DNA of 64,000 nt from Fodinicola acaciae (GCF_010993745.1 NZ_WOTN01000001.1:2855235-2919234); one strand, 5' to 3'. Shown: positions 26,963-35,778, numbered from the stretch's first letter. Translations and numbers: made by a program. The notes: generated from the sequence alone by a model not told the origin.

Positions 26963-28336
26963 TCAGCCGACCCAGACGGACTTGAGGTTGCAGAACTCGC
27001 GGATGCCGTGCGCGGACAGCTCGCGGCCATAGCCGGATCGTTTGATGCCGCCGAAAGGCAGCTCCGGATACGACGTGGTCATGCCGTTGACGAACACGGC
27101 GCCGGCTTCCAGCTCCTCGACAAAACGCTTCTGCTCGGCCGGATCGGTCGTCCACGCGTTGGACCCGAGACCGAAACTCGTCGCGTTGGCAACGGAAATC
27201 GCCTCGTCGATGCTGGCGACCTTGTAGAGCGAGGCGACCGGTCCGAAGACTTCTTCGAGATAGATACGCATGTCCGGCGTGATCGCGGTGATCACGGTCG
27301 GCGGATAGAACCAGCCAGCTCCCTCTGGCCGCGCGCCGCCGCAGAGCACCTGCGCGCCTTGTTTCACCGCCTCGTCGACCAACTCCTCCACGTCGTTACG
27401 GCCCTGCTCGGTCGCCAGTGGACCGACATCGGTGTCCGACTGCGTCGGATCGCCCACCTTCAAAGCCTTCATCTTTTCCACGAAAAGCCGGCTGAACTCG
27501 TCGTACGCGTCGGCGTGCACGATAAAACGCTTCGCGGCGATGCACGACTGGCCGTTGTTCTGTACGCGCGCGGTCACCGCCACCGTGGCGGCTTTTTCCA
27601 GGTCGGCGGACGGCATCACGACGTACGCGTCGCTGCCGCCGAGCTCCAGCACCGTTTTCTTGATCTCGTCGCCGGCGATCGCGGCCACCGAGCGGCCGGC
27701 CGGCTCGCTGCCGGTCAGCGTCGCCGCGGCCACGCGGTGATCGCGCAGCACCTGCTCGACCTGGCCGGAGGAGATCAGCAGCGTTTGGAAGCAGCCGGAC
27801 GGAAAACCGGCACGTTTGAACAGGTCTTCCAGATATACCGCGGTTTGCGGCACGTTGGACGCGTGCTTGAGCAGCCCGACGTTGCCGGCCATCAGCGCCG
27901 GCGCGGCGAACCGGATCACCTGCCACAGCGGGAAATTCCACGGCATGACGGCGAGTACGACACCGAGCGGCTGATAATGGCCGTATGCCTGCTTGGCGCC
28001 GACCGCCGAGGCGTCGGCCGGCTCGTCGGCGAGGAATTCCTCGGCATGATCGGCATAAAACCGCATGCCTTTCGCGCACTTCAATGCCTCTGCCTGCGCG
28101 GCGGCCAGGGTTTTCCCCATTTCCGTGGTCATCGTGCGCGCGATGTCGTCCTTTTCCGCCTCCAGCAGGTCGGCGGCCGCGCGCATCCAGCCGGCGCGCT
28201 CGGCGAAGGTCGTCGACCGATAGCCGCGCCACCGGTCGTACGCTCGCGCGATCGCCTCGTCGATCTGCGCGGCGGTGTGCGCGTCGAAGGTTTTCAGCGT
28301 CTCCCCGGTGGCCGGGTTGATGGTGGCGATCGGCAC
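26963..28336 (-). CDS. NAD(P)-dependent aldehyde dehydrogenase (succinate-semialdehyde dehydrogenase-like)
   Basis: 457 residues from a GTG at 28336 behind GGGAGGA (an ATG 42 nt upstream lacks that site). ALDH superfamily: PWNFPLWQV and TGSEPAGRSVA (cofactor loop), the general-base Glu in ELGGSDAYVV and the nucleophile Cys in NNGQSCIAAKR, with EEVFGPVAS near the C-terminus. Short GabD/YneI-like form. It borders the oxalate island but no operator was seen upstream. Substrate could be succinate semialdehyde or a C2 aldehyde such as glycolaldehyde; unresolved. Confidence 0.88.
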   Translation of the reverse strand: MPIATINPATGETLKTFDAHTAAQIDEAIARAYDRWRGYRSTTFAERAGWMRAAADLLEAEKDDIARTMTTEMGKTLAAAQAEALKCAKGMRFYADHAEEFLADEPADASAVGAKQAYGHYQPLGVVLAVMPWNFPLWQVIRFAAPALMAGNVGLLKHASNVPQTAVYLEDLFKRAGFPSGCFQTLLISSGQVEQVLRDHRVAAATLTGSEPAGRSVAAIAGDEIKKTVLELGGSDAYVVMPSADLEKAATVAVTARVQNNGQSCIAAKRFIVHADAYDEFSRLFVEKMKALKVGDPTQSDTDVGPLATEQGRNDVEELVDEAVKQGAQVLCGGARPEGAGWFYPPTVITAITPDMRIYLEEVFGPVASLYKVASIDEAISVANATSFGLGSNAWTTDPAEQKRFVEELEAGAVFVNGMTTSYPELPFGGIKRSGYGRELSAHGIREFCNLKSVWVG

Positions 28337-28374
28337 GGTCGTCCTCCCGTAGTTGGGACCTGACACGTACGACT

Positions 28375-29571
28375 TCACGCCTGCAGACGCTGACCGTCAA
28401 GTCGAGGTGTCAGCTCGTCCAGCGACGGGTCGGCGCGGCCGGCCAGCGACGCCGCGTACGCCGCGTCGAGCAGCGGCAGCCGGGCCGTCCGCATCGCCAG
28501 CCGGCGCGCGAAAAGGCGACCGCGAGTCGACGGCAGGAACCACTCGGCGGTGTTGCGGCCGACGCGTTGTTTCTCGGTGACGACCGGCCGCCACTGCTGC
28601 TCGTAGCCGTCGAGCGCGTCCCTGATCGTGGTGGCGCGCGCGAGGTGTTCTCCGAGCACGTACGCACCGGCGATGGCCAGCGTGGCTCCCTGGCCGGCGA
28701 GCAGCGAGACCGCCTGGCAGGCGTCGCCGAGCAGCACGACCCGGCCGCGGCTCCACCGCGGCACGATCGCCTGCGCGACCTGGTCGTAGTAGACGCGGTC
28801 GGGCGGTGGGCAGCTGGCGACCGCGTCCGGCACGATCCAGCCGAGCGATCCGTAGGTCCGCTGGATCTCCTCGCCCGGATCGGCCGGCAGCGTCGGGTCG
28901 GGCGTACGGTGCACCGCGAAGATCGCGACCCGGCCGTCGCGCAGCGAATAGAACCCCATCTGCCGGTTGGTCGTGTCGGTCATGATGAAGCGGTCGCCGA
29001 TCAGCTTGTGAAGACGCGCGTCGGTGAAGGTGTACGCGGCGGTGTGAAACCCGAGATAGCGCAGGAAACCGTCGCCGAAGACCTGCCGCCGTACGGTCGA
29101 GTGGATGCCGTCGGCGCCGACCAGCAGGTCGGCCTCCACCGCGGCGCCGTCGGACAGCGTGACGCGTACGCCTTCGCCGAAGTCGGCGATGTCGGTGACG
29201 GACACGCCGAAGCGCAGGTCGACCTGGCCGATGACCTTCTCGCGCAGCGCGAGCTCCAGGTCCGGCCGCATGATCGAGAGCATCCGGCCGTTGGTGTAGC
29301 GGATGAAACTCTTGAACGAGATGCCGGCGCGCCGCCGGCCGGTCTCGTCGACGAAGGTCGCCTCCGGCAGGTAGTAGCCGAGTTCCTGCAGCCGCGGCAG
29401 CACCCCCATCGTCTCGGCCGCGTCGTAGCCGAGACCGAAGAAGTCGATCATGTAACCCTGCTCGCGTGGGCCCGGCGACCGCTCCACCACCACGACATCC
29501 CACCCGTGGCTGTGGATCCGCTGCGCCATCGCCAGGCCGGCGATCCCGGCTCCGCAGATCACTACTCGCAT
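28375..29571 (-). CDS. FAD-dependent aromatic-type monooxygenase
   Basis: 398-residue class A flavoprotein monooxygenase of the PHBH fold. GxGxxG is VICGAGIAGLAMA at the N-terminus, the DG motif is LLVGADGIHSTVRR, and the GD motif is LLGDACQAVSLLAGQGATLA. It resembles TetX-like and other small-substrate hydroxylases. The start ATG overlaps the tetR stop by 10 bp, so both are expressed from the TetR-controlled promoter. It may oxidise and inactivate a drug or aromatic compound sensed by the regulator; the compound is unknown. Confidence 0.87.
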   Translation of the reverse strand: MRVVICGAGIAGLAMAQRIHSHGWDVVVVERSPGPREQGYMIDFFGLGYDAAETMGVLPRLQELGYYLPEATFVDETGRRRAGISFKSFIRYTNGRMLSIMRPDLELALREKVIGQVDLRFGVSVTDIADFGEGVRVTLSDGAAVEADLLVGADGIHSTVRRQVFGDGFLRYLGFHTAAYTFTDARLHKLIGDRFIMTDTTNRQMGFYSLRDGRVAIFAVHRTPDPTLPADPGEEIQRTYGSLGWIVPDAVASCPPPDRVYYDQVAQAIVPRWSRGRVVLLGDACQAVSLLAGQGATLAIAGAYVLGEHLARATTIRDALDGYEQQWRPVVTEKQRVGRNTAEWFLPSTRGRLFARRLAMRTARLPLLDAAYAASLAGRADPSLDELTPRLDGQRLQA

Positions 29572-30140
29572 GACTGTGCTCCTCTCAGGACGCGGGTCAG
29601 GACAGTCGTCGCCGCGGCGGTGGTCAGGTCCGGGTTGAGCAGGCGGTGCAGCATGATGCCGTCCAGCGCCGCGACCAGCACGGACGCGGTCTCCTCCGGA
29701 TCGGGTTGCGCACAGCCGGCGAGCCAGTCGGCCACGCCCCGGCGAAACTCGGTGATCACCTCGGTCATCGCGGCGCGCAGCTCGGCGTCCCGCGTCGCGG
29801 CCAGATAGGTCTCGGTGACCAGCAGAGACGCCGGATCGGTGCCGCTGTAGGCGTCGAGCGCGGACAGCATGAGCCGCAGGCCCTCCTCAGCCGTACGCGC
29901 GTCGGCCAGTGCCGGCGCGAAGCCGGTCAGCAGCTCACGCAACGCACCGATCGCGGCCTCGCGTAGCAACGCCGAGACCGACGGAAAGTGATAGTGCACC
30001 ACTCCTGGCGTCACCTGGGCTCGCTCCGCCAGCACGCGCGTACTCACCGCCATCCAGCCGCGCTCACCGATCAGCTCGGTCGCCGCGTTGAGCAAGCGGC
30101 GGCGCACCTCCCGGCCGCGGTCCGCTGTCGTCTCCACCAT
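29562..30140 (-). CDS. TetR-family regulator of the flavin monooxygenase
   Basis: 192 residues from the ATG at 30140; the longer open frame would run through the operator. The helix-turn-helix reads STRVLAERAQVTPGVVHYHFPSVSALLREA. C-terminal domain unremarkable, ending in a 10-bp overlap with the monooxygenase gene. A 27-bp palindrome lies 12 bp upstream, in the gap to the divergent MarR gene, typical for autorepression. Confidence 0.9.
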   Translation of the reverse strand: MVETTADRGREVRRRLLNAATELIGERGWMAVSTRVLAERAQVTPGVVHYHFPSVSALLREAAIGALRELLTGFAPALADARTAEEGLRLMLSALDAYSGTDPASLLVTETYLAATRDAELRAAMTEVITEFRRGVADWLAGCAQPDPEETASVLVAALDGIMLHRLLNPDLTTAAATTVLTRVLRGAQSCE

Positions 30141-30151
30141 CTGACCTCGTT

Positions 30152-30178
30152 TGGACGATCGACTTGGTCGTTCGTCCA
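30152..30178. promoter_or_regulatory. TetR operator, 27-bp palindrome
   Basis: Arms TGGACGATCGAC and GTCGTTCGTCCA flank a 3-nt centre (TTG); 11 of 12 arm positions pair. It lies immediately upstream of the tetR start and 58 bp from the marR start, so it could control both directions. Confidence 0.65.
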
Positions 30179-30195
30179 GAACCATACGCGCAACT

Positions 30196-30210
30196 GTTGC
30201 ACATGGCAAC
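30196..30210. promoter_or_regulatory. Palindrome upstream of marR
   Basis: GTTGC-acatg-GCAAC is a perfect 5-bp inverted repeat centred 33 bp before the marR ATG. A TAATGT (30226-30231) close to the ATG would fit a -10 box, implying a very short or absent leader. Plausible MarR autoregulatory site. Confidence 0.35.
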
Positions 30211-30235
30211 GTTAAGAGCCTGCAATAATGTGTCC

Positions 30236-30715
30236 ATGCATGAACCTGAGGCGCTTGTCGACGCGTTGGTGCTCGCCAGCCGCGCGCTGGTGGCGGTCGC
30301 GGCGCGGTCGGTGGCCGAGGTCGACGCCGACGTGACGCTGACGCAATATCGCGCGCTCGTCGTGTTGGCCAGTCGCGGTCCTCAACGCGTCAGCGCGCTG
30401 GCCTCCGAGCTCGGCGTGGCGCCGTCGACCGCGACCCGGCTGATCGAGCGGCTGGTACGCGCCGACCTGGTCGACCGCACCGCGCCACCTGGCGACCGCC
30501 GGTCGCTGGTGGTGTCGCTGCGGCCGGAAGGTCAGGCGCTCGTGCGGCAGGTGCTGGAGCAGCGGCGCGTCGCCGTACGCAAGCTGGTCGCGGCCATGCC
30601 AGCGGAGCAGCGCAGCGGCGCCACCGAGGCGTTGCGCGCGTTTGCCGCTGCCGCCGGTGAGCTGCCGGAACAGGCGTGGTGGCTGGGCTTCGACCAGACG
30701 TACGAGGCCAGCTAG
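30236..30715 (+). CDS. MarR-family regulator
   Basis: 159 residues from the ATG at 30236; the open frame reaches further up but would start inside the TetR operator. Winged helix: LTQYRALVVLASRGPQRVSALASELGVAPSTATRLIERLVRADLV with the wing TAPPGDRRSLVVSL. Dimer helices at both ends. Its target is not obvious; the divergent tetR-monooxygenase pair and its own gene are the nearest candidates. It overlaps the convergent amidohydrolase by 4 bp. Confidence 0.88.
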   Translation: MHEPEALVDALVLASRALVAVAARSVAEVDADVTLTQYRALVVLASRGPQRVSALASELGVAPSTATRLIERLVRADLVDRTAPPGDRRSLVVSLRPEGQALVRQVLEQRRVAVRKLVAAMPAEQRSGATEALRAFAAAAGELPEQAWWLGFDQTYEAS

Positions 30716-31899
30716 CGCAGCCCCAGCGAGGTGCAGATCCGCCGGTAGTCGGCGAGAACGGCACCGGCGTCGATGCGTGTCGGCACGCCGTCGCGTATGA
30801 CCCAGTCGCCGCCGACCATGACATCGCGCGCCGGACCGCCGGCGGCGAAGATCGCGAAAGCGATGGTCCGCTCCTCGTACGGCCGGAGCCGCTCCGTGTC
30901 GAGAAAGACCAGGTCAGCAGCTCGACCGACGGCGATCTCGCCGAGGTCGTCGCGCCCATAGCCGAGCGCTCCGCCACGAGTGGCCATCCGCAGGACCTCG
31001 GCGCGGCTGGTCCGGACCAGGAGATACGCCGTGCGGATCGTCGACCACATGTCCAGGTCACCCCAGTCCGTACCAAGGCCGATCGTCGCGCCGGCGCGCA
31101 CCCACTCGGGCACCGCCGGCGCCTTGCCATGGATGGCCAGGTTGGAGACCGGACAATGCATGATCGACGCGCCACTCGAGACGATCAGCGCCAGGTCGTC
31201 GGCGTCGATTTCACAGGCGTGGAACAGAATCGTGCCGGCCAGCAGGTCGCGCTCGGCCAGCAGCCGTACGGTCGACATCCCCCAGTTTTTCTCGACGATC
31301 TCGCGGCGCTGGCGGCTTTCCAAGCAATGCATGGCAAATCTGACGCCGTCGTACGCACTGGCCCGGTCGAGAGCGGCTGGCGTGAGATCTTCCTCCGGCT
31401 CGATGTTGACTGTGTAGCGCTCGCGGTCGTCCAGCCGCTCGATCCAGTCGTCGTACGCCTGCGGCACCACCCGCAACCCAGCCGCGTCACCGGCCGCGGC
31501 CAGCACCGCCGGCGACAACTCCGAACACCCCGAGTCACCGACGAACGTCACGCCTTGCCGCAGCAGCTCGACATACTCGTGGCGTACGACCGCCGCCACC
31601 TCGTCCACATTGGACGGATCATCCAGCCACGCCCCGATCTCCCCCTGCCGCCGCCCGGCCGCGCTGTCACCGAACCAGTCGAACAGCTCCAGACCGTCGT
31701 CCAGGCCGCGCAACAGCGATGTCTGGCTGTGAAAGTGGCCGTTGACCAGCCCAGGAATCACCACTCGCGCCGAGCAGTCCACCGCCCCGGCACGATGTGC
31801 AGGCGGCGCGATCTGCGCGATCGTGCCGCCTTCCACCTCGATGTCCGCAACCGCGAACGAGCCGTCAGGACGCGCGTACAAAGCCTCGGTCAGCCACAC
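30712..31899 (-). CDS. Amidohydrolase-superfamily deaminase/chlorohydrolase-like protein
   Basis: 395 residues, GTG start. Metal-dependent hydrolase of the Atz/Trz-SAH deaminase branch: metal-binding NGHFHSQTS, FHACEIDADD, the late Asp in LGTDWGDLDMW, and a C-terminal beta domain with GRAADLVFLD. Such enzymes deaminate or dechlorinate purine/triazine-like rings or hydrolyse related amidines. No pathway genes accompany it, so the substrate is open. Confidence 0.82.
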   Translation of the reverse strand: MWLTEALYARPDGSFAVADIEVEGGTIAQIAPPAHRAGAVDCSARVVIPGLVNGHFHSQTSLLRGLDDGLELFDWFGDSAAGRRQGEIGAWLDDPSNVDEVAAVVRHEYVELLRQGVTFVGDSGCSELSPAVLAAAGDAAGLRVVPQAYDDWIERLDDRERYTVNIEPEEDLTPAALDRASAYDGVRFAMHCLESRQRREIVEKNWGMSTVRLLAERDLLAGTILFHACEIDADDLALIVSSGASIMHCPVSNLAIHGKAPAVPEWVRAGATIGLGTDWGDLDMWSTIRTAYLLVRTSRAEVLRMATRGGALGYGRDDLGEIAVGRAADLVFLDTERLRPYEERTIAFAIFAAGGPARDVMVGGDWVIRDGVPTRIDAGAVLADYRRICTSLGLR

Positions 31900-31983
31900 G
31901 CGCCGGACGCTACCAAGGTCGCCCCGTTGGAGGTGGTCGGGTTTTGTCAGGCGGTCCGCCAGAGGGCCATGGCCTCTCGGCAG

Positions 31984-32234
31984 GTGGCGAGAAGGTCCAG
32001 TACGTGGGATTCGAAGGCGTGTGGAGCGCTAATGTCCGGCTTGTGAGGGTCGCGGATGGCATGAATGTCGAGTTACTAGCGTTGGACGCAAGAAACAAGG
32101 CTTTCACGCCGCCGCGATCACTGGAGGCTGTGACGGGTGTGACTACTGAGGCTGATAATGCTGTTGTGACCGTTCGACTGCAACAGATGTCCGTTTTGAT
32201 GTCTTGTTAAACAAGTATTACGCAGTCAGCCGCC
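31984..32234 (+). repeat. Repeat block A, copy 1
   Basis: About 251 bp that match the reverse complement of 52674-52926 with roughly 30 differences by eye. It contains a short open stretch (VADGMNVELLALDARNKAFTP...) in both copies, but nonsynonymous changes are as common as silent ones, so protein coding is doubtful. It ends with CTTGTT-A-AACAAG (32203-32215), a 6-bp-arm palindrome, followed by GTATTACGCAG. No terminal repeats or transposase. Confidence 0.85.
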
Positions 32235-32292
32235 CCAGCACGATCGTTTGGCGTCCATCCCGACGGGTTGCTTCCCACACGTGACCTGGCGT

Positions 32293-32430
32293 GCTCGTTC
32301 TCCCCGTCGGCGGGCGCAGCCAACCACATTTTCGGAGGGGCCGCCGCCCACCTGACGCAACCACCCACCCAAGCTCGGCGGCCCCTCCGAAAATGTGGTT
32401 CCCTTCAGGGCGCCGACGGGGAGAACGAGC
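32293..32430. repeat. 138-nt near-perfect hairpin (MITE/REP-like insertion)
   Basis: Outer arms of 20 nt (32293-32312 and 32411-32430) and inner arms of 25 nt (32322-32346 and 32376-32400) are each perfectly complementary, separated by 9- and 10-nt internal loops and a 29-nt apical loop. Compared with the second copy of the repeat region, the whole stretch from 32287 to 32426 is absent there, the flanking GTGACC and GAGCAAGCC being directly joined, so it looks like an insertion. No ORF lies inside. Confidence 0.85.
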
Positions 32431-32556
32431 AAGCCCCGGAAGACCCGACCCCGCACGCAACCGCCGCCCGCACCCCTATGCACACCGATTGGCATCCACG
32501 CGCCCCCTCCCTTGAGGTCGCCCTCCGCGCAGGAGCGCCCGCCGCGCAGGCGAAAA
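32427..32556 (+). repeat. Repeat block D, copy 1
   Basis: About 130 bp from GAGCAAGCC to GCAGGCGAAAA, matching the reverse complement of 52454-52581 with several small differences. It includes CACACCGATTGGC and CCGCCGCGCAGGCG in both. No gene is supported here. Confidence 0.7.
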
Positions 32557-32800
32557 ACCCAACCACCCCCTGACGCAACAACCAAGAGACGCAACCACTT
32601 CTCCACCGCAACACCCAGAAAACCCAACCACCCACCCAACTCAGCAACCAGGAGACCCGACCACCTCCCCAACGCAACCAACAGAAACCGCAGCCACCCC
32701 AACGCACCCCCGACCCCCAACTCCACCGCACCACTCAGAAGACGCACCCCCCACCTCACGCCCCCGACCGCACGCATTTGGCCGTATAGGTCCATGACTC
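32557..32800 (+). repeat. C/A-rich low-complexity tail, copy 1
   Basis: Strongly strand-biased sequence made of short units such as CCCAACCACC, ACGCAAC and CAGAAAACCC, with almost no G runs on the plus strand. Units are irregular in length and spacing, so it is not a CRISPR array. Long open frames on either strand here are low-complexity artefacts. Confidence 0.6.
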
Positions 32801-32840
32801 CCAGGACTGGATCAGGACTAGACCAGGGCTACACCAGGGC

Positions 32841-33086
32841 TCAGGACGGCAGATGCGGATGGAGGGTGTGCTGGCTGCGCGCCGCCCTGGTCCAGCAATG
32901 CACGCACAGCCGCACCGGGGTGTCGGGATGCAGCGTGCTCACGGCCGTACGGCCGCAGCCGCCGCATCTGCCGAACGTGGCCGGCACGAACATCGCCAGC
33001 AGGCCGAGGCCGACGGCCAGGGTCGACAGGGCCAGCGCCAGCGCCACCAGTGCGTCGCTCATGATCTCCACGACCATCACCGACAC
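32841..33086 (-). CDS. Small membrane protein with a zinc-ribbon-like tail
   Basis: 81 residues from a GTG at 33086 with GGAAGG just upstream. One hydrophobic helix (about residues 10-35, ALVALALALSTLAVGLGLLAM) is followed by CGGCGRTAV...RLCVHCW, two CxxC pairs that look like a treble-clef or zinc-ribbon. Neighbour on the left is the repeat region, on the right an alpha/beta hydrolase 44 bp away. I do not recognise a family; the layout is a membrane-anchored metal-binding peptide. Confidence 0.55.
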   Translation of the reverse strand: MSVMVVEIMSDALVALALALSTLAVGLGLLAMFVPATFGRCGGCGRTAVSTLHPDTPVRLCVHCWTRAARSQHTLHPHLPS

Positions 33087-33130
33087 CGCCTTCCATGATG
33101 CTTGTCATGGACAACATATGCATCATACAA

Positions 33131-33946
33131 CTATTTCATCCAGCGAGCGAACCATTCGGTCATCGCGGCCTCGACCCGGGCGGCGTCGGCGGTCTGTGGG
33201 GCGGCGTCGTCACCAGGCGGTTCGGCCAGCGCGTGGGCCATGCCGGGGATGGTCACCAGCGAGACCCGGTCAGCCGGGAGTACGTCGCGGCTGAGCGTCT
33301 GCCACAGCTTCTCGGCCGGCTCGGTGACCGCCGGCGTGTCCTTCTCCCCCACGATGATCCGTACGGCGGCCGCCTTCGGCCCGAACTCCGCGGCGCGCGC
33401 GAGCAGATCCCAGCGCGCCGCGATCTTCCGCGCGGTGTCGTGCCAGTCGTACGTGACGCCGAACAACTTCTCGTTGGCCGCGACGATCGAGGCCAACTGC
33501 ACCATCGGACTCACGACGGCCAAGGCGGACACCTCGACATCGGTCTCCAGCAAGGAAAGCATGGCGACACCGGAGCCGGACGATCCACCGAACATGCCGA
33601 TCGGCCGCTCGTCGACACCGAGCTGCGAGCGTACGGCGGCCAGCGCGGCCGGAAACTCCGCGACCGCCTGCTCGACCATCGCGCCGTAGTTGTTGACGAC
33701 CGCGTCCTCGTACGCGAGCCGCATGACCTCGTCGTGGCCGCCGGCCGGCAGCCGGCTGCCGTGCAGCGGCAGGCCGAAGTAGACCCGCCAGGCCGGCAGC
33801 TGCGCCATCGGCAGCGCGGCGGCCATCGCGGCCTCGGTACGCGGTGGATCGGAGAGGTGCCAGCCGACGATCAGGCTGGGGTTGTCGCCGGTGTCGTGCG
33901 GCGGCAAAGCGAGATACGGCACTCCGGCCGCGGTTCCAGTCATCAT
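33131..33946 (-). CDS. Alpha/beta hydrolase (dienelactone hydrolase-like)
   Basis: 271 residues from the ATG at 33946 (a second ATG follows at once). Nucleophile elbow GGSSGSG, the Asp in VGEKDTPAV and the His in PGMAHALAEPPG give a complete Ser-Asp-His triad. No signal peptide. The gene is divergent from a LysR gene starting 75 bp away, which probably controls it. Substrate unknown. Confidence 0.8.
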   Translation of the reverse strand: MMTGTAAGVPYLALPPHDTGDNPSLIVGWHLSDPPRTEAAMAAALPMAQLPAWRVYFGLPLHGSRLPAGGHDEVMRLAYEDAVVNNYGAMVEQAVAEFPAALAAVRSQLGVDERPIGMFGGSSGSGVAMLSLLETDVEVSALAVVSPMVQLASIVAANEKLFGVTYDWHDTARKIAARWDLLARAAEFGPKAAAVRIIVGEKDTPAVTEPAEKLWQTLSRDVLPADRVSLVTIPGMAHALAEPPGDDAAPQTADAARVEAAMTEWFARWMK

Positions 33947-34020
33947 GTCGACGATCCAATCGCCATAAGTATCCGCTGGCCAACAGCCATCTGGCGGCAG
34001 TGACAACCTATGGTTGTCGA

Positions 34021-34878
34021 GTGGACGTCGATCTCGGCCAGGTGCGAGCGTTCGTCGCGGTCGCCGACCAGCTGCACTTCGGCCACGCGGCGGCCCGGCT
34101 GTTCCTCACGCAGCAGGCGCTGTCGAAGCGGGTCAAGCGGCTGGAGCAGGTGGTCGGCGCCGAGCTGTTCACCAGGACCGTACGGTCGGTCGCGCTCACG
34201 CCGGCCGGAGAGCGGTTTCTGCCATACGCGCGCGACCTGCTGGCGATCGCCGACGCCGCCGCGAAGGCGGTACGCGCGAGCCTGCCGCCGCTGCGCGTCG
34301 ACGTGTGGGGCCAGGTGCATCCGCCGATGCGGATGGTCCGCGAGATCGGCAGCGAGGCGGCGATCTCGTACAGCATGCGCCGCAACGACCAGCACGCGCT
34401 CACCGCGCTGCGCCGCGGCGAGCTCGATCTCGCCTTCGTCGGCGCGGCGTCGGCGCAGCCGGACGGCGTGCTGACTTTCGCCAGGCTCTGCGAGGAGCCG
34501 ATGGCCGCGCTCGTCCACGTCGACAACCGGCTGGCGTCACTGGAGGTCTGCACGGTCGACGACCTGCGCGCCACCGGCCTGTGGTTTCCCGACCTCTCGG
34601 TCGTTCCCGAGCTGGAGCGGTTTTTCCATGAGTACGCCCAAAACGCCGGCATTCCGTACCAGGTCGGCGAGGCCAACCTGAGCCTGCGCGACGGACTCGC
34701 GGTCATGGCGGACAGACCGGAGCTGGTGACCGTGCTCGGAGCCGACTGGGATCTCGGCGACGTGCCGATGCTGCGCCGCGTGCCGCTCGAGCCGGCGCCG
34801 GCCTACGAGTGGTGGATGGCCTGGCGTACGCGCGACCGCAATCCGGCGCTGGCCGCGCTCCTCAGCCGGCTACGCTAG
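34021..34878 (+). CDS. LysR-family regulator, divergent from the alpha/beta hydrolase
   Basis: 285 residues from a GTG at 34021, which puts the winged helix (QVRAFVAVADQLHFGHAAARLFLTQQALSKRVKRLEQ) at the very N-terminus as usual. The ATG 11 nt upstream is in another frame. Effector domain follows with AALVHVDNRLAS and a short C-terminus. Convergent 3' end overlaps the next LysR gene by 9 bp. Confidence 0.88.
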   Translation: MDVDLGQVRAFVAVADQLHFGHAAARLFLTQQALSKRVKRLEQVVGAELFTRTVRSVALTPAGERFLPYARDLLAIADAAAKAVRASLPPLRVDVWGQVHPPMRMVREIGSEAAISYSMRRNDQHALTALRRGELDLAFVGAASAQPDGVLTFARLCEEPMAALVHVDNRLASLEVCTVDDLRATGLWFPDLSVVPELERFFHEYAQNAGIPYQVGEANLSLRDGLAVMADRPELVTVLGADWDLGDVPMLRRVPLEPAPAYEWWMAWRTRDRNPALAALLSRLR

Positions 34879-35778
34879 CTGACAGGGTCGTACGACCCGG
34901 CGACTTTCCTTGAGCAGCAACGAAAGCAGCGGATTGGCGCTGTGCAGTGGCCAGGCCAGCGCGAGCTGCAGCGGCGCCGCATCGATCAGCGGCAGCCAGG
35001 TCAGTCGCGGATACGGGAAGTAGGTGGCGGTGGAGGCCGGCGCGATCCAGCTGCCGCGGCCGGCGGCGACCAGCTGCAGGCACTCCTCCGGCGTACGCCC
35101 CTCCGGGCCGACGACCGCGCCACGGCCGTCCGGCCGCGGATCGATGAACCAGAACCGTACGACCGCCTCCGGCATGCCATGGCGCGGTCCGACGATCGGC
35201 TCGTCGGCGAGGTCGGCGATGCTCAGCTCGCCGCGACCGGCCAGCGGATGGTCCGGGTGCAGCGCGACCATCCGCGGCTCGTCGATCAGCACATGACAGG
35301 TGAAGCGCGGGTCGTCGCCGATCGGCAGCCACAGGAACGCGGCGTCGGCGGCACCGCTGGCCAGCGACGCCAACTCGTCCGGCAGCGTGTTCATGGCCAG
35401 CGGTTCGATCACGATGTCCGGCGCGTCCTTGCGCATCGCGGTTTCCACATCCGGCAGGAAATGCGCCGTGCTCTGGGCTTTGAACGCGATCCGCAGCCGG
35501 CCGGAGCGGCCCTCGCCGACCAGACGTGCCTCGCTCAGCATGGTCTCGGCCGCCTCCACCAGCGCGGCCCCCTGCTTGGCCACCACCTCGCCGGCCGGGG
35601 TCAGCTCGACGCCTTGCGCGTGCCTGCGCAGCAGTGGCGTGCCGACGATCCGCTCGAGCTGGCGGATCTGTCCGCTGACCGCCTGTTGCGTCATGCTGAG
35701 CCGGCTGGCCGCGCGGGTCATGCTGCCCTCCTCGGCCACCGCGAGAAGCGCGTCCACGAGCCGCAGACTCAGATCCAC
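34870..35778 (-). CDS. LysR-family regulator, divergent from the SDR-ADH-ALS operon
   Basis: 302 residues from a GTG at 35778 (an upstream ATG at 35847 would add 23 non-family residues). Helix-turn-helix: LVDALLAVAEEGSMTRAASRLSMTQQAVSGQIRQLE. Type 2 periplasmic-binding-like effector domain. In Bacillus a LysR protein (AlsR) controls an acetolactate operon; here too an acetolactate synthase gene lies in the divergent operon, which is suggestive but not proof. Confidence 0.88.
   Translation of the reverse strand: MDLSLRLVDALLAVAEEGSMTRAASRLSMTQQAVSGQIRQLERIVGTPLLRRHAQGVELTPAGEVVAKQGAALVEAAETMLSEARLVGEGRSGRLRIAFKAQSTAHFLPDVETAMRKDAPDIVIEPLAMNTLPDELASLASGAADAAFLWLPIGDDPRFTCHVLIDEPRMVALHPDHPLAGRGELSIADLADEPIVGPRHGMPEAVVRFWFIDPRPDGRGAVVGPEGRTPEECLQLVAAGRGSWIAPASTATYFPYPRLTWLPLIDAAPLQLALAWPLHSANPLLSLLLKESRRVVRPCQLA

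Noticed and set aside
32226-32795. 189-codon minus-strand frame in the repeat region
   Set aside because: Gly/Trp/Leu-rich low-complexity translation of the hairpin and C/A-rich tail; no start context and not kept in the second copy.
32557-32800. Possible CRISPR array in the repeated C/A-rich tails
   Set aside because: Units vary in length and spacing with no constant repeat or spacers, and no cas gene is in the window.
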